Below are positions 1 through 11,375 of a stretch of 64,000 nt of DNA, piece by piece. The stretch is taken from the NCBI GenBank assembly GCA_014529385.2, contig CM043947.1, positions 104,557,811-104,621,810 of the forward strand. The letters run 5' to 3'. The DNA is from Adiantum capillus-veneris (Eukaryota; Streptophyta; Polypodiopsida; Polypodiales; Pteridaceae). Position numbers and translations under genes: made by a program. How positions within the stretch are numbered: position 1 is the first letter of the stretch; every line of letters begins with the position of its first letter. The notes under the pieces are model-generated. The model did not search any database and was not told the origin of the DNA. It worked only from the letters and a program-made list of their open reading frames with translations.

Positions 1-597
1 GACCAAAGAGAGTTGGTGACAAAGGACATCCTTGTTTTATCCCAATAGTGCTTACAATTTTTTTTGAAATTTCTCTTCCCATGCGCAATTGACAAATCAC
101 CTTCTCATAGATTCGAGAAACCGCAAGCATAAACTCACTTGGCACTTGGAGTTCTTCCATCCTTCTCCACAAATTGTTACGTGGAATCATATCAAAGGCT
201 TTCTTAAAGTCCAGAAAACAACAATACAATTGATTGCCTTTCAACCGACTTTCCTCCATTAGAACACGCAGAGTGACAAGATGATCAATGGTGTTATGGT
301 AGCGACGAAAACCCGCTTGTCCCTTTGAACGCTTGTCATTATCTTCATACCAATCACTCAATTTCATCTCCATTATACACCCAAACAACTTTGCCATAAG
401 AAACCCAATCATTATAGTCCGGTAGTTGTTTAAATTCTTTACATCCCCTCCTTTCTGCACCCAAACAACTTTGCCATAAGAGACCCAGTCATTGTAGTCC
501 GGTAGTTGTTTACATTCTTTACATCCCCTCCTTTGCCATAAGAGACCCAATCATTATAGTCCGGTAGTTGTTTACATTCTTTACATCCCCTCCTTTG
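1..597 (-). pseudogene. LINE (non-LTR) reverse transcriptase fragment
   Basis: Reading the minus strand from about 460 to 1 gives an uninterrupted non-LTR reverse transcriptase palm: WVQKGGDVKNLNNYRTIMIG, then KGQAGFRRYHNTIDHL, then FLDFKKAFDMIP (motif A, with its catalytic Asp) and GIKQGCPLSPTLFG (motif B) at the window edge. NYRTI, FLDFKKAFD and KQGCPLSP are hallmarks of LINE reverse transcriptases and differ from LTR-element RTs. The YxDD motif and everything downstream lie outside the window. The upstream part (380-597) is a tandem repetition of the block encoding NYRTIMIG, so the frame does not extend into a full LINE ORF2. I cannot assign the clade (L1-like or other). No host function is implied. 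Confidence 0.85.
380..597. repeat. Tandem triplication of a LINE RT segment
   Basis: The block starting GCCATAAG, containing TCATTATAGTCCGGTAG and ending ATCCCCTCCTTT, occurs three times, starting at 393, 473 and 535 (offsets 80 and 62 bases). Copies differ by a few substitutions. The first-to-second interval carries 18 extra bases, including CTGCACCCAAACAA. The repeated segment encodes the N-terminal RT motif of the adjacent LINE fragment. Confidence 0.85.
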
Positions 598-603
598 CAG
601 CTA

Positions 604-652
604 GACAATGCTTAGATAGAGCTCCCTTTATTAGCTCTATCTAAGCATTGTC
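604..652. repeat. Perfect 20-bp inverted repeat (hairpin)
   Basis: GACAATGCTTAGATAGAGCT (604-623) is exactly the reverse complement of 633-652, with a 9-base spacer. It sits at the left edge of the dispersed repeat copy at 618-2116. The second copy of that repeat, near 3111-3150, keeps only the right arm in recognisable form. Confidence 0.9.
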
Positions 653-1395
653 CTGCTGCCCATCAGCCACGTGGCTCGCTCTTGACTCCCTGCTTATTGA
701 CCACCTACTCATGGGCCGCCCTCCTCTTTGTCTAAAGGGGGCCCCTTGGTTTGTGCCTTCATTACCTGCTCACACCCTGCTCCTGTGCTTTGATTAATGT
801 AGCCTGAGCTCACCATATTGGGCACTTCTCCCTCCACCTAGTGATCTGGTTCGGCATCCCCCTTGCCCTTTTCTGAGCATGGCAGCCCTTGCACCATATC
901 CTTTTTGCATCTCCAATGTGAGCCTTAGACAACGTCGCCCATGTCCTGGCTTGGACACCCGCTGCAGCTCGTAGACTCTCCCTCTCTCCTTTTGCAGGCT
1001 TTGTAGCTCTCACGGGTGCTCTCTTGATGGCTCCTTCTTCCTCTTTTATGGCGATCTCGTTGCTTCCAGAGATTCCTCCACTTGGCAGCCCATGCTCCCC
1101 CCTCTAGGGCTCCCTTCAGCCTCGGTGGGGGCCGTGGCTCGAAAATGAAATCTTTTCAGATTCCCTTGCCTTAACCTTTTTTCAAAGGGATCAACCCTCC
1201 TCCTATTCTCATCATGGCAATTTTAACTCTGTTGTGAGCTCCATGCCTGCAACCACCTGGCTGAGAGAGAGAGAGAGAAAAGAGACCCTCCGCGTGTGTG
1301 GTCGAATATGGTGATGCACTCTTTGAAGCTAGAGACAACTGCTGCTTGAAACCACGACGACTCCCTTAGCTTCTTCTGCACCTGCCTCGACACAG

Positions 1396-1429
<34 letters not shown>

Positions 1430-1960
1430 ATGGCTAGCCTTGGGAGTCTATATTTTATGACCTACAGTTCTGAAGGTCAAGGACTCCGGAGCCAACAGCG
1501 GAAGCGGCGTTAGGATCCGCTATCAGTCTCTCATGATCTGCACACGCCTCCCTCGATGTGGGATGCAGCTCTCGATGGGCAAATCCCTTTAGCAGATTTC
1601 GATGCAGCAGGAAACTCCTCAAACTGCGGCATGACATCATGAAGCATGTGTGGTATTGTTGGTTGAAACCACGGCGACTCTCTCAGCATCTTCTGCACAG
1701 TGCACCTTCCTTGACAGAGAGTCTCTCTCTTTCTCTCTCTAACGGCTAGCCGTAGGAGTGGTTACAACTGGCTAGTGCACGTTAGTCAAGCCATGCAGGG
1801 GGCTATTGCACACCAGAAACATAGCCATGGTACTATGGTAGGGACTATGCATGGGAGTGGCTCACTGGCTAGCAGCTATACAGGCGGCATAATTCAAATC
1901 TCTCTCTATAGTACGACTGAATCCGTGACTTCAATAGCACTGAGAAGGCCTTTATGAGTC

Positions 1961-2015
<55 letters not shown>

Positions 2016-2116
2016 CGCGCGCGCGCGCGCGCGCAGACTTCACATTCCGAAGGCGCCGGACTCAGTGTCAACTTCCTAACCGTGAGCGCGCCTGAGTCCT
2101 CAGAAGATGACACTTG
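618..2116. repeat. Dispersed repeat, intact copy A
   Basis: This stretch aligns by eye, with scattered substitutions, to the composite 3111-3266 plus 11376-12708. Shared landmarks include GTGGCTCGCTCTTGA, CTTTGATTAATGT, CCCTTTTCTGAGCATGGCAG, CGCATGTGTGGTC-like text and GACTTCACA near the right end. Copy A lacks the 8.1-kb Tat-like retrotransposon that splits copy B, so it shows the unoccupied site near position 775. No coding sequence is convincing: the small frames here contain simple repeats and no known motif. Confidence 0.75.
1961..2034. repeat. Compound microsatellite (CT)n(GT)n(GC)n
   Basis: A CT tract passes directly into TG dinucleotides and then GC dinucleotides; 2002-2034 alternates pyrimidine and purine without a break. 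Another CT tract lies at 1398-1428. The equivalent tract of repeat copy B (about 12588-12618) is CT only. Confidence 0.9.
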
Positions 2117-3110
2117 TCCATTGCATTGCAATCACACCCGACGTCAACCTATTACCCATCCCCATCATGCTACAAACGTTCCAAAAAAGAAGTATGCAAA
2201 GATATAATGTTTGCATCAAGCTTGAGACCATTCCATGCAATTCTAAGGTCTTACCAAATAGAATTTCTTGTTAATACAATGTACATATTTTGTGATGTAT
2301 ATATTCTACTTTGTGTGGTTATGAAGGCGTTCAAATAGCATTTTTAAGATCTTGTTTGACTCTTGGATTTGATTACTATGTACTATGTGTGATAATAAAG
2401 GCGTCCAAATAGCATTTTTAAGGCTCTCTTTGATTGTTACATCTGATCACGCCCAGCTTTCTCTCTCTCTATACTGAAGGTGCCGCCAATATGTACCCTC
2501 ACCTAGGAAGCCTTCCCTTTGATGCTTCTAAGGTTTCCCAATCTCTCTGTGAATAACCATCAGTCTCTAGCCTACCGACACAGCACATCATCTACAAAAC
2601 TTTCATCGTGGATTGAGCTCCCCTTTTTCTCTCATGATTTCATCTACCCAATATGCCCAAAGCTTTTTAGCCTTTGCAGCTCCTAGCCGTCTTTCCTTAG
2701 GCTTTGCTATCTAGCTCGTCCCTTCCTCGAGAGTCCACATGCAAGAGCTCCCTCATGTCCCCTTTGAGCTGGATGCCCTAGGCGCATATCTCCACTTCTT
2801 AGCTCCGCCCAGGTTGTCTGTATTTCAGATCATGGACTTTTCAACCTGATGATACACCCCTCTCTAACTCCCTCTGAGTCCCCCCTAGCTCCGAAATTGG
2901 CCGCCTGATCTGAGCTCCACTCCCCTTCCCCTGCAGCGCTCGCTTGAGTTGGTTGCCTCTTGAGTCCCACCTTGTCGACAAAGCCTTCTGCCTTCCCATG
3001 CCAGTCTCGCTCTATAGCTTGGCTCCTTTATGCACCAAGCATGGCTCCCCTCTTCAACTGGCAGCTTCCCTCCTCTAGCTTCCTTTTCATGGCAAGCTGT
3101 CCCTCTAAAG
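2117..3110. other. Non-coding stretch, no gene recognised
   Basis: Two short near-duplicates are visible (GGCGT(T/C)CAAATAGCATTTTTAAG near 2325 and 2400). The remainder is CT-rich unique-looking sequence with small frames carrying no recognisable motif. Confidence 0.5.
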
Positions 3111-3266
3111 AGCTCCCTTTTTTAGCTCTATCTAAGCACTGGCGAGCTGCCCATTAGCCATGTGGCTCGCTCTTGAGTCCCTTCTTATTGACCATCTACT
3201 CATAGGCTGCCCTCTTCTTTGCCTAAACGTGGACCCTTTGTTTATGCCTTAATTACTTGCTCACAT
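3111..3266. repeat. Dispersed repeat copy B, left part
   Basis: This matches 618-775 of copy A and ends at GCTCACAT directly against the TGTC start of the Tat-like element LTR. Its continuation resumes at 11376. Confidence 0.75.
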
Positions 3267-4519
3267 TGTCATGTATTTTTTGGATAATCATGAAGTCACT
3301 AAGTCATGCCAAAAAGCTTGCTCACAAGCATCGAGTACATAGATGTACATAATGCTTTGAGTTTTCAGAGTGCTCTTGTAAACATTATGTAAAAAGGCTT
3401 GGTTTTGCTAAGTCATTTGAAAGAGTTTTGGGTTGGTCAAAATCTTAAAAGGTGGTTTTCAATGAATACTCTCAATATTCATGCTTGATAGCCGGTGAAA
3501 TGGACTCATACATCATAAGTTACATGCATTGGAAGTGGACGGTTCCTTACTTAGAAAGTGGGTACGGATGCATCCGGAGAAAGGCAAGTGGGTTGATTTG
3601 GTGGATTTAATTAGAAAAGGTGTGGCCGAGGATTTCTAGAAATAGCCAAAGTGATAACCTCCGAGCCGCGCTTTACAGCATCGCATTCAGTGCTCGGAGT
3701 CACCCGCCACGCCTCCGCCAAGATTGCTCGATGTGGAGGCCAAAGCAGAAAATTCATTGGCTTACGTGGGGAGGTGGGAGGATGGTACCAAGTGGCAATG
3801 GATCAATCTCACATGGGAGGGATCAAGTAGAAATTGGAGGGTATAAGGGGGGGAGTGGGTAACTTCTAAGGGTGTATCAAAGGAGCTAATGGAGATTCCT
3901 TGCCTTGCTTGTGAGGGATCATGGGTGCTGGGGGAGAGAGGGGGCCCCATTTTGAGTCCACACCAGCTGCCCAGGCACCTGTCCACCTTTTTGGTCCACT
4001 GGACATCCCCTTTCCTCACTTGCCTTGGTCAAAAAGTGACCGACATCTCATTTTTGACCCAAAAAAGGCTAAAATTGGACCAATTAAAAGGTACCCAAGA
4101 AGAGAACCATGTCGGCTAGGAAGAGAGAGAAAATCCCTTGGGATAAGAGCAAATTTAAATCCCATTTTCATAGCTACAATTCCCTGCACACCCTTTTTCC
4201 TTACAGAGACTAGCTTTTTTGTAGCTTTTGAGAGATACCCCAACTTTGAAAGCTTGTAACTCTCTCGTCTCGTGTCGGAATCAAGAATATGGATACTCTA
4301 CGCAGGTCTACAAGACACAAGATTCATCTTTATGGTCTTGGTTTCAAATAATTTTAATCATGTTTGGGTAGGACTGTTTTCCACCCGACTCTACAAGTGG
4401 TCGACATAGGTGTTTTTCGCAGCTTTGTGGTGTTTCTTTCCGACATAGGTGTTTTTCGCATCTTTGTGGTGTGCAACGCTATAGGGGTTCTCATTTTTCT
4501 TCTTGTTCACATGCTAACA
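3267..4519 (+). mobile_element. 5' LTR of Tat-like Ty3/Gypsy element
   Basis: It starts TGTCATGTATTTTTTGG and ends GCTAACA, and is repeated in direct orientation at 10141-11375. By-eye comparison of about 265 bases (3881-4145 against 10753-11015) gives roughly 10% mismatches, so the insertion is old. The small reading frames inside both LTRs are not genes. A primer-binding site follows seven bases after its end. Confidence 0.9.
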
Positions 4520-4525
4520 TCATTT

Positions 4526-4543
4526 TGGTGCCCCCACTGAGGA
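4526..4543 (+). promoter_or_regulatory. Putative primer-binding site
   Basis: TGGTGCCCCCACTGAGGA begins with TGG, the complement of a tRNA CCA end, just inside the 5' LTR. Nearly the same 18 bases (TGGCGCCCCCACTGAGGA) follow the LTR that ends at 50225, so two elements share the primer. I cannot assign the tRNA isoacceptor from sequence alone. Confidence 0.75.
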
Positions 4544-4699
4544 GCAAGTGCTCCTATGCTCCAATTCCTGTGAAATATGTCTATTCTGCAGGCAGTGATT
4601 CTAAAAGGGATGTGGGTCTTTATGGACAACCGCCTATGTATGTGCAAATTGTGGAAAACACTTGAGGCGGTCTCATAATTGGATTGCAGCCTTTGAACA

Positions 4700-5800
4700 A
4701 TCGTGAGGTTTTGTGACTGAGCACTGGGCGCCGGGTTACCCAGTGTGAGGTGGATTAGCTACTGGAGCGATCCATCGACATCCCTTGACCTTTTGACGTC
4801 ACATGTAAGTGTTTTTTGTGGCAATCAAACATGGCAGACGAGTTCCCACAGTTTCATGATTGCCTAATGAAAATGCACAAACGTTTATTGAAAATTTGGA
4901 AGTCAATTGCTTACTGCATAATATACTAGACCAAGCTATATCGTTGCGGCTGCTCCAATATAGTTTACATGATGAGGCAAAATTTTGGTTACACAATTTG
5001 AGAAGTTGATGCAGGCAAAAAACCTAGGGGTGGTTTTGGACTACAATCGTGTGAAGCAAGCCTTCCTAGCACAATACCGATCCGTCGAAGTACCAGATGA
5101 AGTTTGGCATGAAATTTTGCGATACACTTAGAGGGCTAATCAAAGTGTTGATGATTTTGTCATGTAGTTCACCCGTTTATGGGATAAATGGGCCCGGACT
5201 TTGGGAAACAAGATCCCTCCATCCATGTTAAAAAAGGACCATTTTGTGGCAAACCTAAAAGAGAGTCTGAAGTTCAAAGTTGAGTTGAAAAGGCCCGCCA
5301 CCTTCGAGGAGGCAGTCGTCGCCATTGCCGGAGAGAAAGAATGGAAAGCTCAAAGGCTTAATGAATACAGGAAAGCGGTCCCTGAGCAAAATAATGGTAG
5401 CCAAAAGGAGGAGAATTAGGCAGAAGATGGAGGCCAGCCTGTTCAAAGGGCTGCTAACACCGAATAGTTGCAACGCAATATGTAAGACATGATGACTATG
5501 ATGCAAGAATTATGACTTAGTGTTCTTGGTGGTGGAGGTGGTAGAGGGATGGCTCATGCATGTGAGGTTCATCCTAATGGTAATGTGGGTCGTGGACAAG
5601 GTGGTTTTGAGACGTAGAGGCGGGTCATTCCTACTTGTTATAATTGTGGTGAGCTTGGTCACATCAGCACTTACTGTCCACAACCAACAAGGATGGGAGG
5701 GGATATGTTTCCACTTCCTCAGCAGATTCCTAACAGAGCTAATGATTATGCATGGATATACGGGGAGATCAAGGTACTAGATAAGAAAATCAAGCCTCAA
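4700..5800 (+). pseudogene. Gag polyprotein remnant (Tat-like element)
   Basis: Gag forms the cytoplasmic particle of the retrotransposon. Conceptual translation shows Gag-type text such as LQYSLHDEAKFWLHNL near 4950-5000, and then an open stretch ending at 5419 with VDDFVM, FTRLWDKW and LKESLKFKVELKRPATFEEA. The same frame later encodes a CCHC zinc knuckle, CYNCGELGHISTYC (5636-5677), with spacing C-x2-C-x4-H-x4-C. Several in-frame stops lie between these parts (after KEEN at 5419, and again before the knuckle), so it is non-functional. It lies between the primer site and the protease. Confidence 0.75.
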
Positions 5801-5979
5801 CCTCTAGTGGTCATGTGGTTATTGTGCGGGTAGAAAACAAAGACGCAGATGTGTTGCCAATAGGCAAAAGAGAGAGGGAAGGCTATGCAACACCAGGGCC
5901 TAGCAGAAAGAAAGGAAAGGAGAAGGAGGGCGAAGATGAATAGGTCAAGAGAAAGAGAAAGCCTTGTAGACGATTTGAA

Positions 5980-6786
5980 GTGGTAGATTTTCCTTTGGGA
6001 GAATGCCAAACGGCTTACAGTTTAAAGGAAGACCTGATTGGGAGGAAAGTAGATTGTACTTTTGAACAACTGATGAATATGGTGGCCAAACTTAAAAGGC
6101 AGTGGAAGTCATTAGTGAATCCACAAAAAGATCCGAAGCATGGACAAGTTAGAGTGTTGTCCGTGGGAGGATTACCCGACATTTGTCCTGTGGTGAATGC
6201 TTGGCACAAAGGTGTGGGCATGGGAGAAGCCTACATTGACGGAGGTGCTCAAGTTTGTGTGATCACACAGCCATGTGTCGAGAGACTGGGTCTCATTCCA
6301 TGTGGAAGCTCTGGGTTTCGGATTTGACTAGCAAACCATGCCAAGGTGAAATGTTTGGGGATGATAAAAAATTTGGAATTTTAAGTCTTGAATGTGAAAG
6401 TTATGGTGAACTTTCATGTTTTGCCAGCTAGTATTCTAGGATCCTTTCCTCTCATTTTGGGACAACCTTGGTTGAGATTTGTTGGTGCCGTGCAAGATTG
6501 GGGCAAGGGCACAATCGGTGTGCATGGAAAGAAGGGTGAAAAGAGGGTGTTTGATATGACTACCAAACAACCTATGGCACTTGAAGATGTGAGTGAGAAT
6601 GATGAGTCCAAAACTACCATTGATGATAGTTCTGAAGACTCAGAAAGTAGCACTACTTTGAGTTCCAGTGATGAGGATGATGTGTCATTCTTGTTGTTGG
6701 ACAAGGAACAAAGAGAAGTTAGTGAAGTGTTGCAATTATCAGGGAATATAAATGCTTTAAGCCGTTTGAGAAACTTGAAGAGTTGA
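5980..6786 (+). pseudogene. Retropepsin-like aspartic protease remnant
   Basis: This region would cleave the Gag-Pol polyprotein. The first open part (5980-6327) ends with EAYIDGGAQVCVITQPCVERLGL, an active-site D-G-G-A in place of the usual D-S/T-G-A. A stop separates it from the second part (6388-6786), which carries the protease C-terminal signature FPLILGQPWLRFVGAV followed by a long acidic/serine tail (EDVSENDESK, SSEDSESSTTLSSSDEDD) linking to RT. Position between Gag knuckle and RT supports the call. Confidence 0.75.
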
Positions 6787-8043
6787 TGCAACCTAAACAG
6801 GAACTTCGAGTGAAGAAAGAGTTGATTCAAAATATGTTGAGTACTGATTTGACACAAGGAGAAAGAAGGGAGTACTTAGCAATGTTAAATAGGTTTCCAA
6901 ATATTTTCATTACCTCATATCAAGAAATAAGGGGTTTTATTGGGGATCCTGTGAAGATCGAGCTAGTTGAAGGACAAAGCCAATACGGCAGAAATTAAGG
7001 AGGATGGGCAAGGAGCAGATGAATGCCTTAAAGGAAGAAGTGGATAAGCTATTGGATGCAGGGTTCATTGTGCCAGTCAATAATGCTGAATGGGTGAGCC
7101 CTGTAGTGGTCACTCCAAAAAAAGATGGACGTTGGAGAATTTGTGTTGATTACAAGACACTTAATGCGGTGACCAAAAAAGATCCTTACCCTTTGCCTTT
7201 TATTGATCAATTACTAGATGCACTGGCTGGTTTTGAAAGATACAGTGTCTGCGATGGGTATTCAGGATACTTTCAGCTTATCCTTGCTCCTGAAGACAGG
7301 AAAAAGACTACTTTTATCACGCCATGGGGTTGTTTCTGCTTTTGTTGCCTTCTTTTTGGGTTGACAAATGGGCTAGGATCCTTTGAAAGAAAAGTAGATT
7401 AGGTCCTTACCCCGTTTCTTGGGAAGTTTGTGAAAGGATTCATAGATGATTTTTGTGTATACAGTTCAAGGAAAGAGCATGTTCAAAAGATTGAAATGAC
7501 TTTTGCCTGGTATGATGAATGCGGGGGTCAGCTCAGTCCTAAAAAATGTCATTTGACACAGCCACGGGTAAAGCTTCTAGGGCATGTAATTTCAATAAAT
7601 GGGATTGAAGCAGATCCAAAGAAAGTGGAGGCTTTGTTGTTACTGTCACCTCCAAAAGATACCAAACAATTGGCCACTTTCATACAAAAAGTTAAATATC
7701 TGTCTCACTTCATACCTTTGGCATCACAGCTATTGTATCCATTGCAGCAAAAACAATTAAGAATTATCCCTTGGAGTGGTCTAATGACTGTGACGATGTT
7801 TTTGACAAAGTTAAGGAGGTTTTGAGTACGTTACCTACTATGCAAGCTCCTGATTGGGAAAAGGAGTTTTATGTCAACCCATTAGTGGGATATGATGCTA
7901 TTGGAGCTATGTTATTGCAAAGGGGGAAGGAATCTCTTTATATGAAGCCTGTTCATTATGCTAGCAAAGTGAAGACTCCTCATGAAAGAGATTTTTTTGA
8001 AATTGAATTGGTGATGACCAGTATGGTTTATGCTTGCAGATGA
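6783..8043 (+). pseudogene. Gypsy reverse transcriptase and RNase H, broken frames
   Basis: RT copies element RNA into DNA. Successive frames contain RT fingers (DAGFIVPVNNAEWVSPVVVTPKKDGRWR), motif A YSVCDGYSGYFQ with Asp, LLFGLTNG, motif C FIDDFCVYS (the two catalytic Asp present) and the primer grip LLGHVISINGIEADPKKV. The RNase H-like part follows with KPVHYASKVKTPHERDFFEIE. Breaks: frame changes near 6785, 6998 and 7800, a TAG where the family has Gln just after 7399, and a TGA at 8041. Neighbours are protease upstream and the second RNase H downstream. Confidence 0.88.
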
Positions 8044-8094
8044 TTCAGAAACTACTTGCTGTAAAAGCCATTCACTTTTCTCTCTAGTTATTCA

Positions 8095-9519
8095 TTGCTT
8101 CCCCAGCTGTTCAATAATTCAAATATATCAAAAATAGTGATGAAATGGGTTATTGAGCTTCAGGAGTTTCAGTTTACCTTTTTGATGGAGGAAAGTACTC
8201 GGGCTACCCTGGCAGATCTTCTCACTTATAAGGATACTCCAATTTTGGTCAAAGAAGAGGTGGTGCGGAAAAAGAAAGTCGAGACTTCTCCCATTTCTAA
8301 TGCTTCATTGTTGTACTTTGATGGTTCTTATCGAAGAAGTCATGATGCTGCTTCAGGAGGCATTGTCATTTATCATGCACAAGGGAAGCTTATGAGAAAG
8401 CAAGGAATGAAACTTGATGGCAAAAGTGACAATGAAGCGGAATACATGGATCTTGAAGGTGGTTTGCTTATTTGCTTACAATTGGGAATTAGACGCTTGC
8501 AAATTAAAGGAGATGCTTTGTTGGTTGTGAAACAAGTGTTGGGAGTATGGAAGAATAAGAGCCCTAAACTGAAAAATTTATGCTTCAAAGTGAAAGCATT
8601 GCTCAAAAAGCTCAAAGCATGGAGTTTGCAGCATGTTGGGAGGTCTCAAAATGAAGAAGCCCATGATGCTGCCCAAGAAATGATCACTTGTGTGTTTGTG
8701 GTAAATGCAGATGCCCGTTTATATCATGGGAGGGAAATCTTATCAAAGGAAGTGGATTTTCTATTGACAGGTGTTCTACCTGAAGGTTTACCGTCTTCTA
8801 AAAAGTATGCGTTCATAAGAAAAGCTAGGAAATATAAAAGGCTTGATGATGTACTTTACATGAAAGGAGGTGATTTGGTTTTGCATCGTGTACCTTGGAA
8901 AGAAGCAAACTACAAAATTCTAGAAGAAAATCATGAGGGGTCTTGTGGAGGCCATTTTGCTGTGAAGATCCTTTTGCATAAGATCTTACAAGAAGGTTAC
9001 ATATGGCCGAGTATTCAACGGGACATTAATCATTGGTGCAAGTCATGTTTGTCTTGCCAAAGAATGGGAAAGAAAATTTTAAAGCCTGAATTGGGAAAGA
9101 TAATGCTAGCTTTTGATGTGTTTGAGAAATGGGGTCTCGATGCTATTGGACCCTTACCTATGAATAGAAAAAGAAATTCTTACATCTTGACCGCAATGGA
9201 TTATTTGTCACGATGGGTAGAAGCCAAGGCTGCCAAACAGATTACCAGTAAAGAGATGGGAAAATTTGTTTATGAGTACTTATGTTGCAAATTTAGTGTG
9301 CCACAAGAGCTACTTTTTGATAGAGGATTTAGAGGAGAGATGTTTGATTTCTTATGCAAAAAGCTCAATATACAGCATAGGTACAGTTCTTCCTATTATC
9401 CACAATGCAATGGTCTTAATGAAAGTTTCAATGGAGAGTTGGTAAAGATCTTGACAAAGATGACCCAGACACACGAGAAGACTTGGGATTCAAAGATGCC
9501 TTTTGCGTTAGGGGCCTAA
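8095..9519 (+). pseudogene. Second RNase H (aRH) and integrase of Tat-like element
   Basis: This is the longest surviving retrotransposon frame, 474 codons. It opens with the end of the Gypsy RNase H/connection region (VMKWVIELQEFQFTFLMEES, ATLADLLTYK), then a second RNase H: LYFDGSYRRSHDAASGG, SDNEAEYMDLEGGL and IKGDALLVVKQV supply the acidic residues. A tandem extra RNase H of this type is characteristic of the Tat group of plant Gypsy elements. The integrase follows: zinc-binding HEGSCGGHFAVK with CKSCLSCQRMG, then core D (WGLDAIGPLP), D (LLFDRGFRGEMF) and E (GLNESFNGEL). It stops at 9517; the remainder continues at 9562 after a TAA. Confidence 0.88.
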
Positions 9520-9561
9520 AGAACTGCTATCAAAACAAGCACATGATTTTCCCCATACCAC

Positions 9562-10110
9562 TTGGTTTATGGAAAGGAAGCTTTACTGCCAATTGAAGTG
9601 GAAATTCCTGCTCTCAAGTTGTTGTCATTGGAAAATGAGGAGAAAACAAATGCATGGCAGAAAAGGTTATTGGATTTACAATGCTTGAGATTGGATAGAC
9701 TTTTAGCTTTGAGCTACTATGAAGAAGTCTCAAGGAAGGCTCAGCTAAAAGCCAATGAATGCGTGGAGGATAAAAAAATTGCGAAGGGTGATTTGGTGTT
9801 GCGTTACAATAGCAAATTGGACAATACCTTTCAGAAGAATTTTCAAATCAAATGCGAAGGTCCTTTTACTGTTGTAAAAAAGTTTGAAAATGGCACATAT
9901 CAGTTGGCATACTTAAATGGTGCACATCATAAGTATCGTGTTAATGGTTATAGATTGAAGAAGTATCTGGAATGTTTGATGACAATTGTGACTAAAGAAA
10001 TGCTATCAGTAGAAGGAGACAAGGTGGAGACAACTGAAAATGTTGATGAGGTTTCTCGCGCTGAAATGCAACATTTATTCGCCCTAGGAACCTCTGCTTG
10101 TCATGAATGA
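9562..10110 (+). pseudogene. Integrase C-terminal region of Tat-like element
   Basis: This continues the integrase with VYGKEALLPIEVEIPALKL, the usual junction after the catalytic core, then KKIAKGDLVLRYNSKL and FQIKCEGPFTVVKKFENGTY, a GPF/Y-type DNA-binding module, and YRLKKYL. It is in the same frame as the upstream integrase, separated only by a TAA stop and a short non-coding-looking gap, so one nonsense change may explain the split. The polypurine tract and 3' LTR follow within about 30 bases. Confidence 0.85.
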
Positions 10111-10120
10111 CTAAGCAGGC

Positions 10121-10129
10121 AAGGGGGGG
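10121..10129 (+). promoter_or_regulatory. Polypurine tract
   Basis: AAGGGGGGG lies 11 bases before the TGTC start of the 3' LTR, where plus-strand DNA synthesis would be primed. Confidence 0.7.
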
Positions 10130-10140
10130 TTGGCAAGATA

Positions 10141-11375
10141 TGTCAGGCATTTTTTGGATAAGCATGAAGTAACTAAGTCATGCCAAAAAGCTTGCTCACT
10201 AGCCTCGAGTACATAGATGTACATAATGCTTTGAGTTTTCAGAGTTCTCTTGTAAAAATTATGTATAAAGGCTTGGTTTTTCTTAGTCATTTGTAAGAGT
10301 TTTGGGTTGGTCTAACTCTTAAAAGGTGGTTTCAATGAATACTCTCAATCATGCTTGATAGCCGGTGAAATGGACTCATACATCATAAGTTACATGCATT
10401 GGAAGTGGGCGGTTCCTTACTTAGAAACTGGGTGCGCATGAATGCGAAGAAAGGCAAGTGGGTTGATTTGATGGATTTAATTAGAAAAGGTCTGGCCGAG
10501 GATTTCTAAAAATAGTCAAAGTGATAAGCTCCAAGCCGCACTTTACAGCATCGCATTCGGTGCTCAAAGTCACCCGCCACGCCTCCGCCAAGATTGCTCG
10601 ATGTCGGGGGCAAAACAGAAAATTCATTGGCTTAAGTGGGGAGGTGGGAGGATGGTGCCAAGTGGCAATGGAGTAATCTCACATGGGAGGGAGCAAGTAG
10701 AAATTGGAGGGTATAAGGGGGGGAGTGGGTACCTTCTAAGGGTGTATCAAAGGAGCTAATGGAGCTTCCTTGCCTTGCTTGTGAGGGCTCGTGAGTGTTT
10801 GGGGAGAGAGGGGGCGCCATTTTAAGTCCACTCCAGCTGCCCAGGCACCTGGCCACCTTTTTGGTCCATTGGACATCCCCTTTCCCCACTTGCCTTCGTC
10901 AAAAAGTGGTCGACAACTCATTTTTGACCCAAAAAAAGCCAAAATTGGACCAATTAAAAGGTGCCCAAGGAGAGAACCATGTCGGCTAAGAAGAGAGCGA
11001 AAATAAATGGGATAAGAGCCAACAAAAATACCCTTTTAATAGCTACAATTCCCTGCACACCCTTTTTTCTTATAGAGACTAGCTTTTTTGGAGCTTTTGA
11101 GAGATACCCCAACTTCGGAAGCTTGTCACTCTCTCGTCTGGTGTCGGAATCAAGCATATGGATACTCTACGGAGGTCTACACGACACAAGATTCATCTTT
11201 ATGGTCTTGGTTCTCATCATTTTTTAATCATGGTTCGGATTAGGGCGGTTTTCCACCCAACTCTACAAGTGTTTGACATAGGTGTTTTCCGCAGCTCTGT
11301 GGTGTTTCTTTCCAACAGTGTGGTGTGTGCAACGCTATAGGGGTTCTCATTTTCCTTCTTGTTCGCACGCTAACA
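10141..11375 (+). mobile_element. 3' LTR of Tat-like Ty3/Gypsy element
   Basis: This is the direct repeat of 3267-4519, starting TGTCAGGCATTTTTTGG and ending GCTAACA. The flanks (CTCACAT on the left, ACGCCCT on the right) do not show a clean target-site duplication. However, the flanking repeat continues exactly where copy B left off. Confidence 0.9.

Noticed and set aside
3620-4259. Overlapping frames of up to 112 codons, with matching frames at 10632-11227
   Set aside because: They lie within the two LTRs of one element, on both strands, and show no domain; the similarity is LTR identity.
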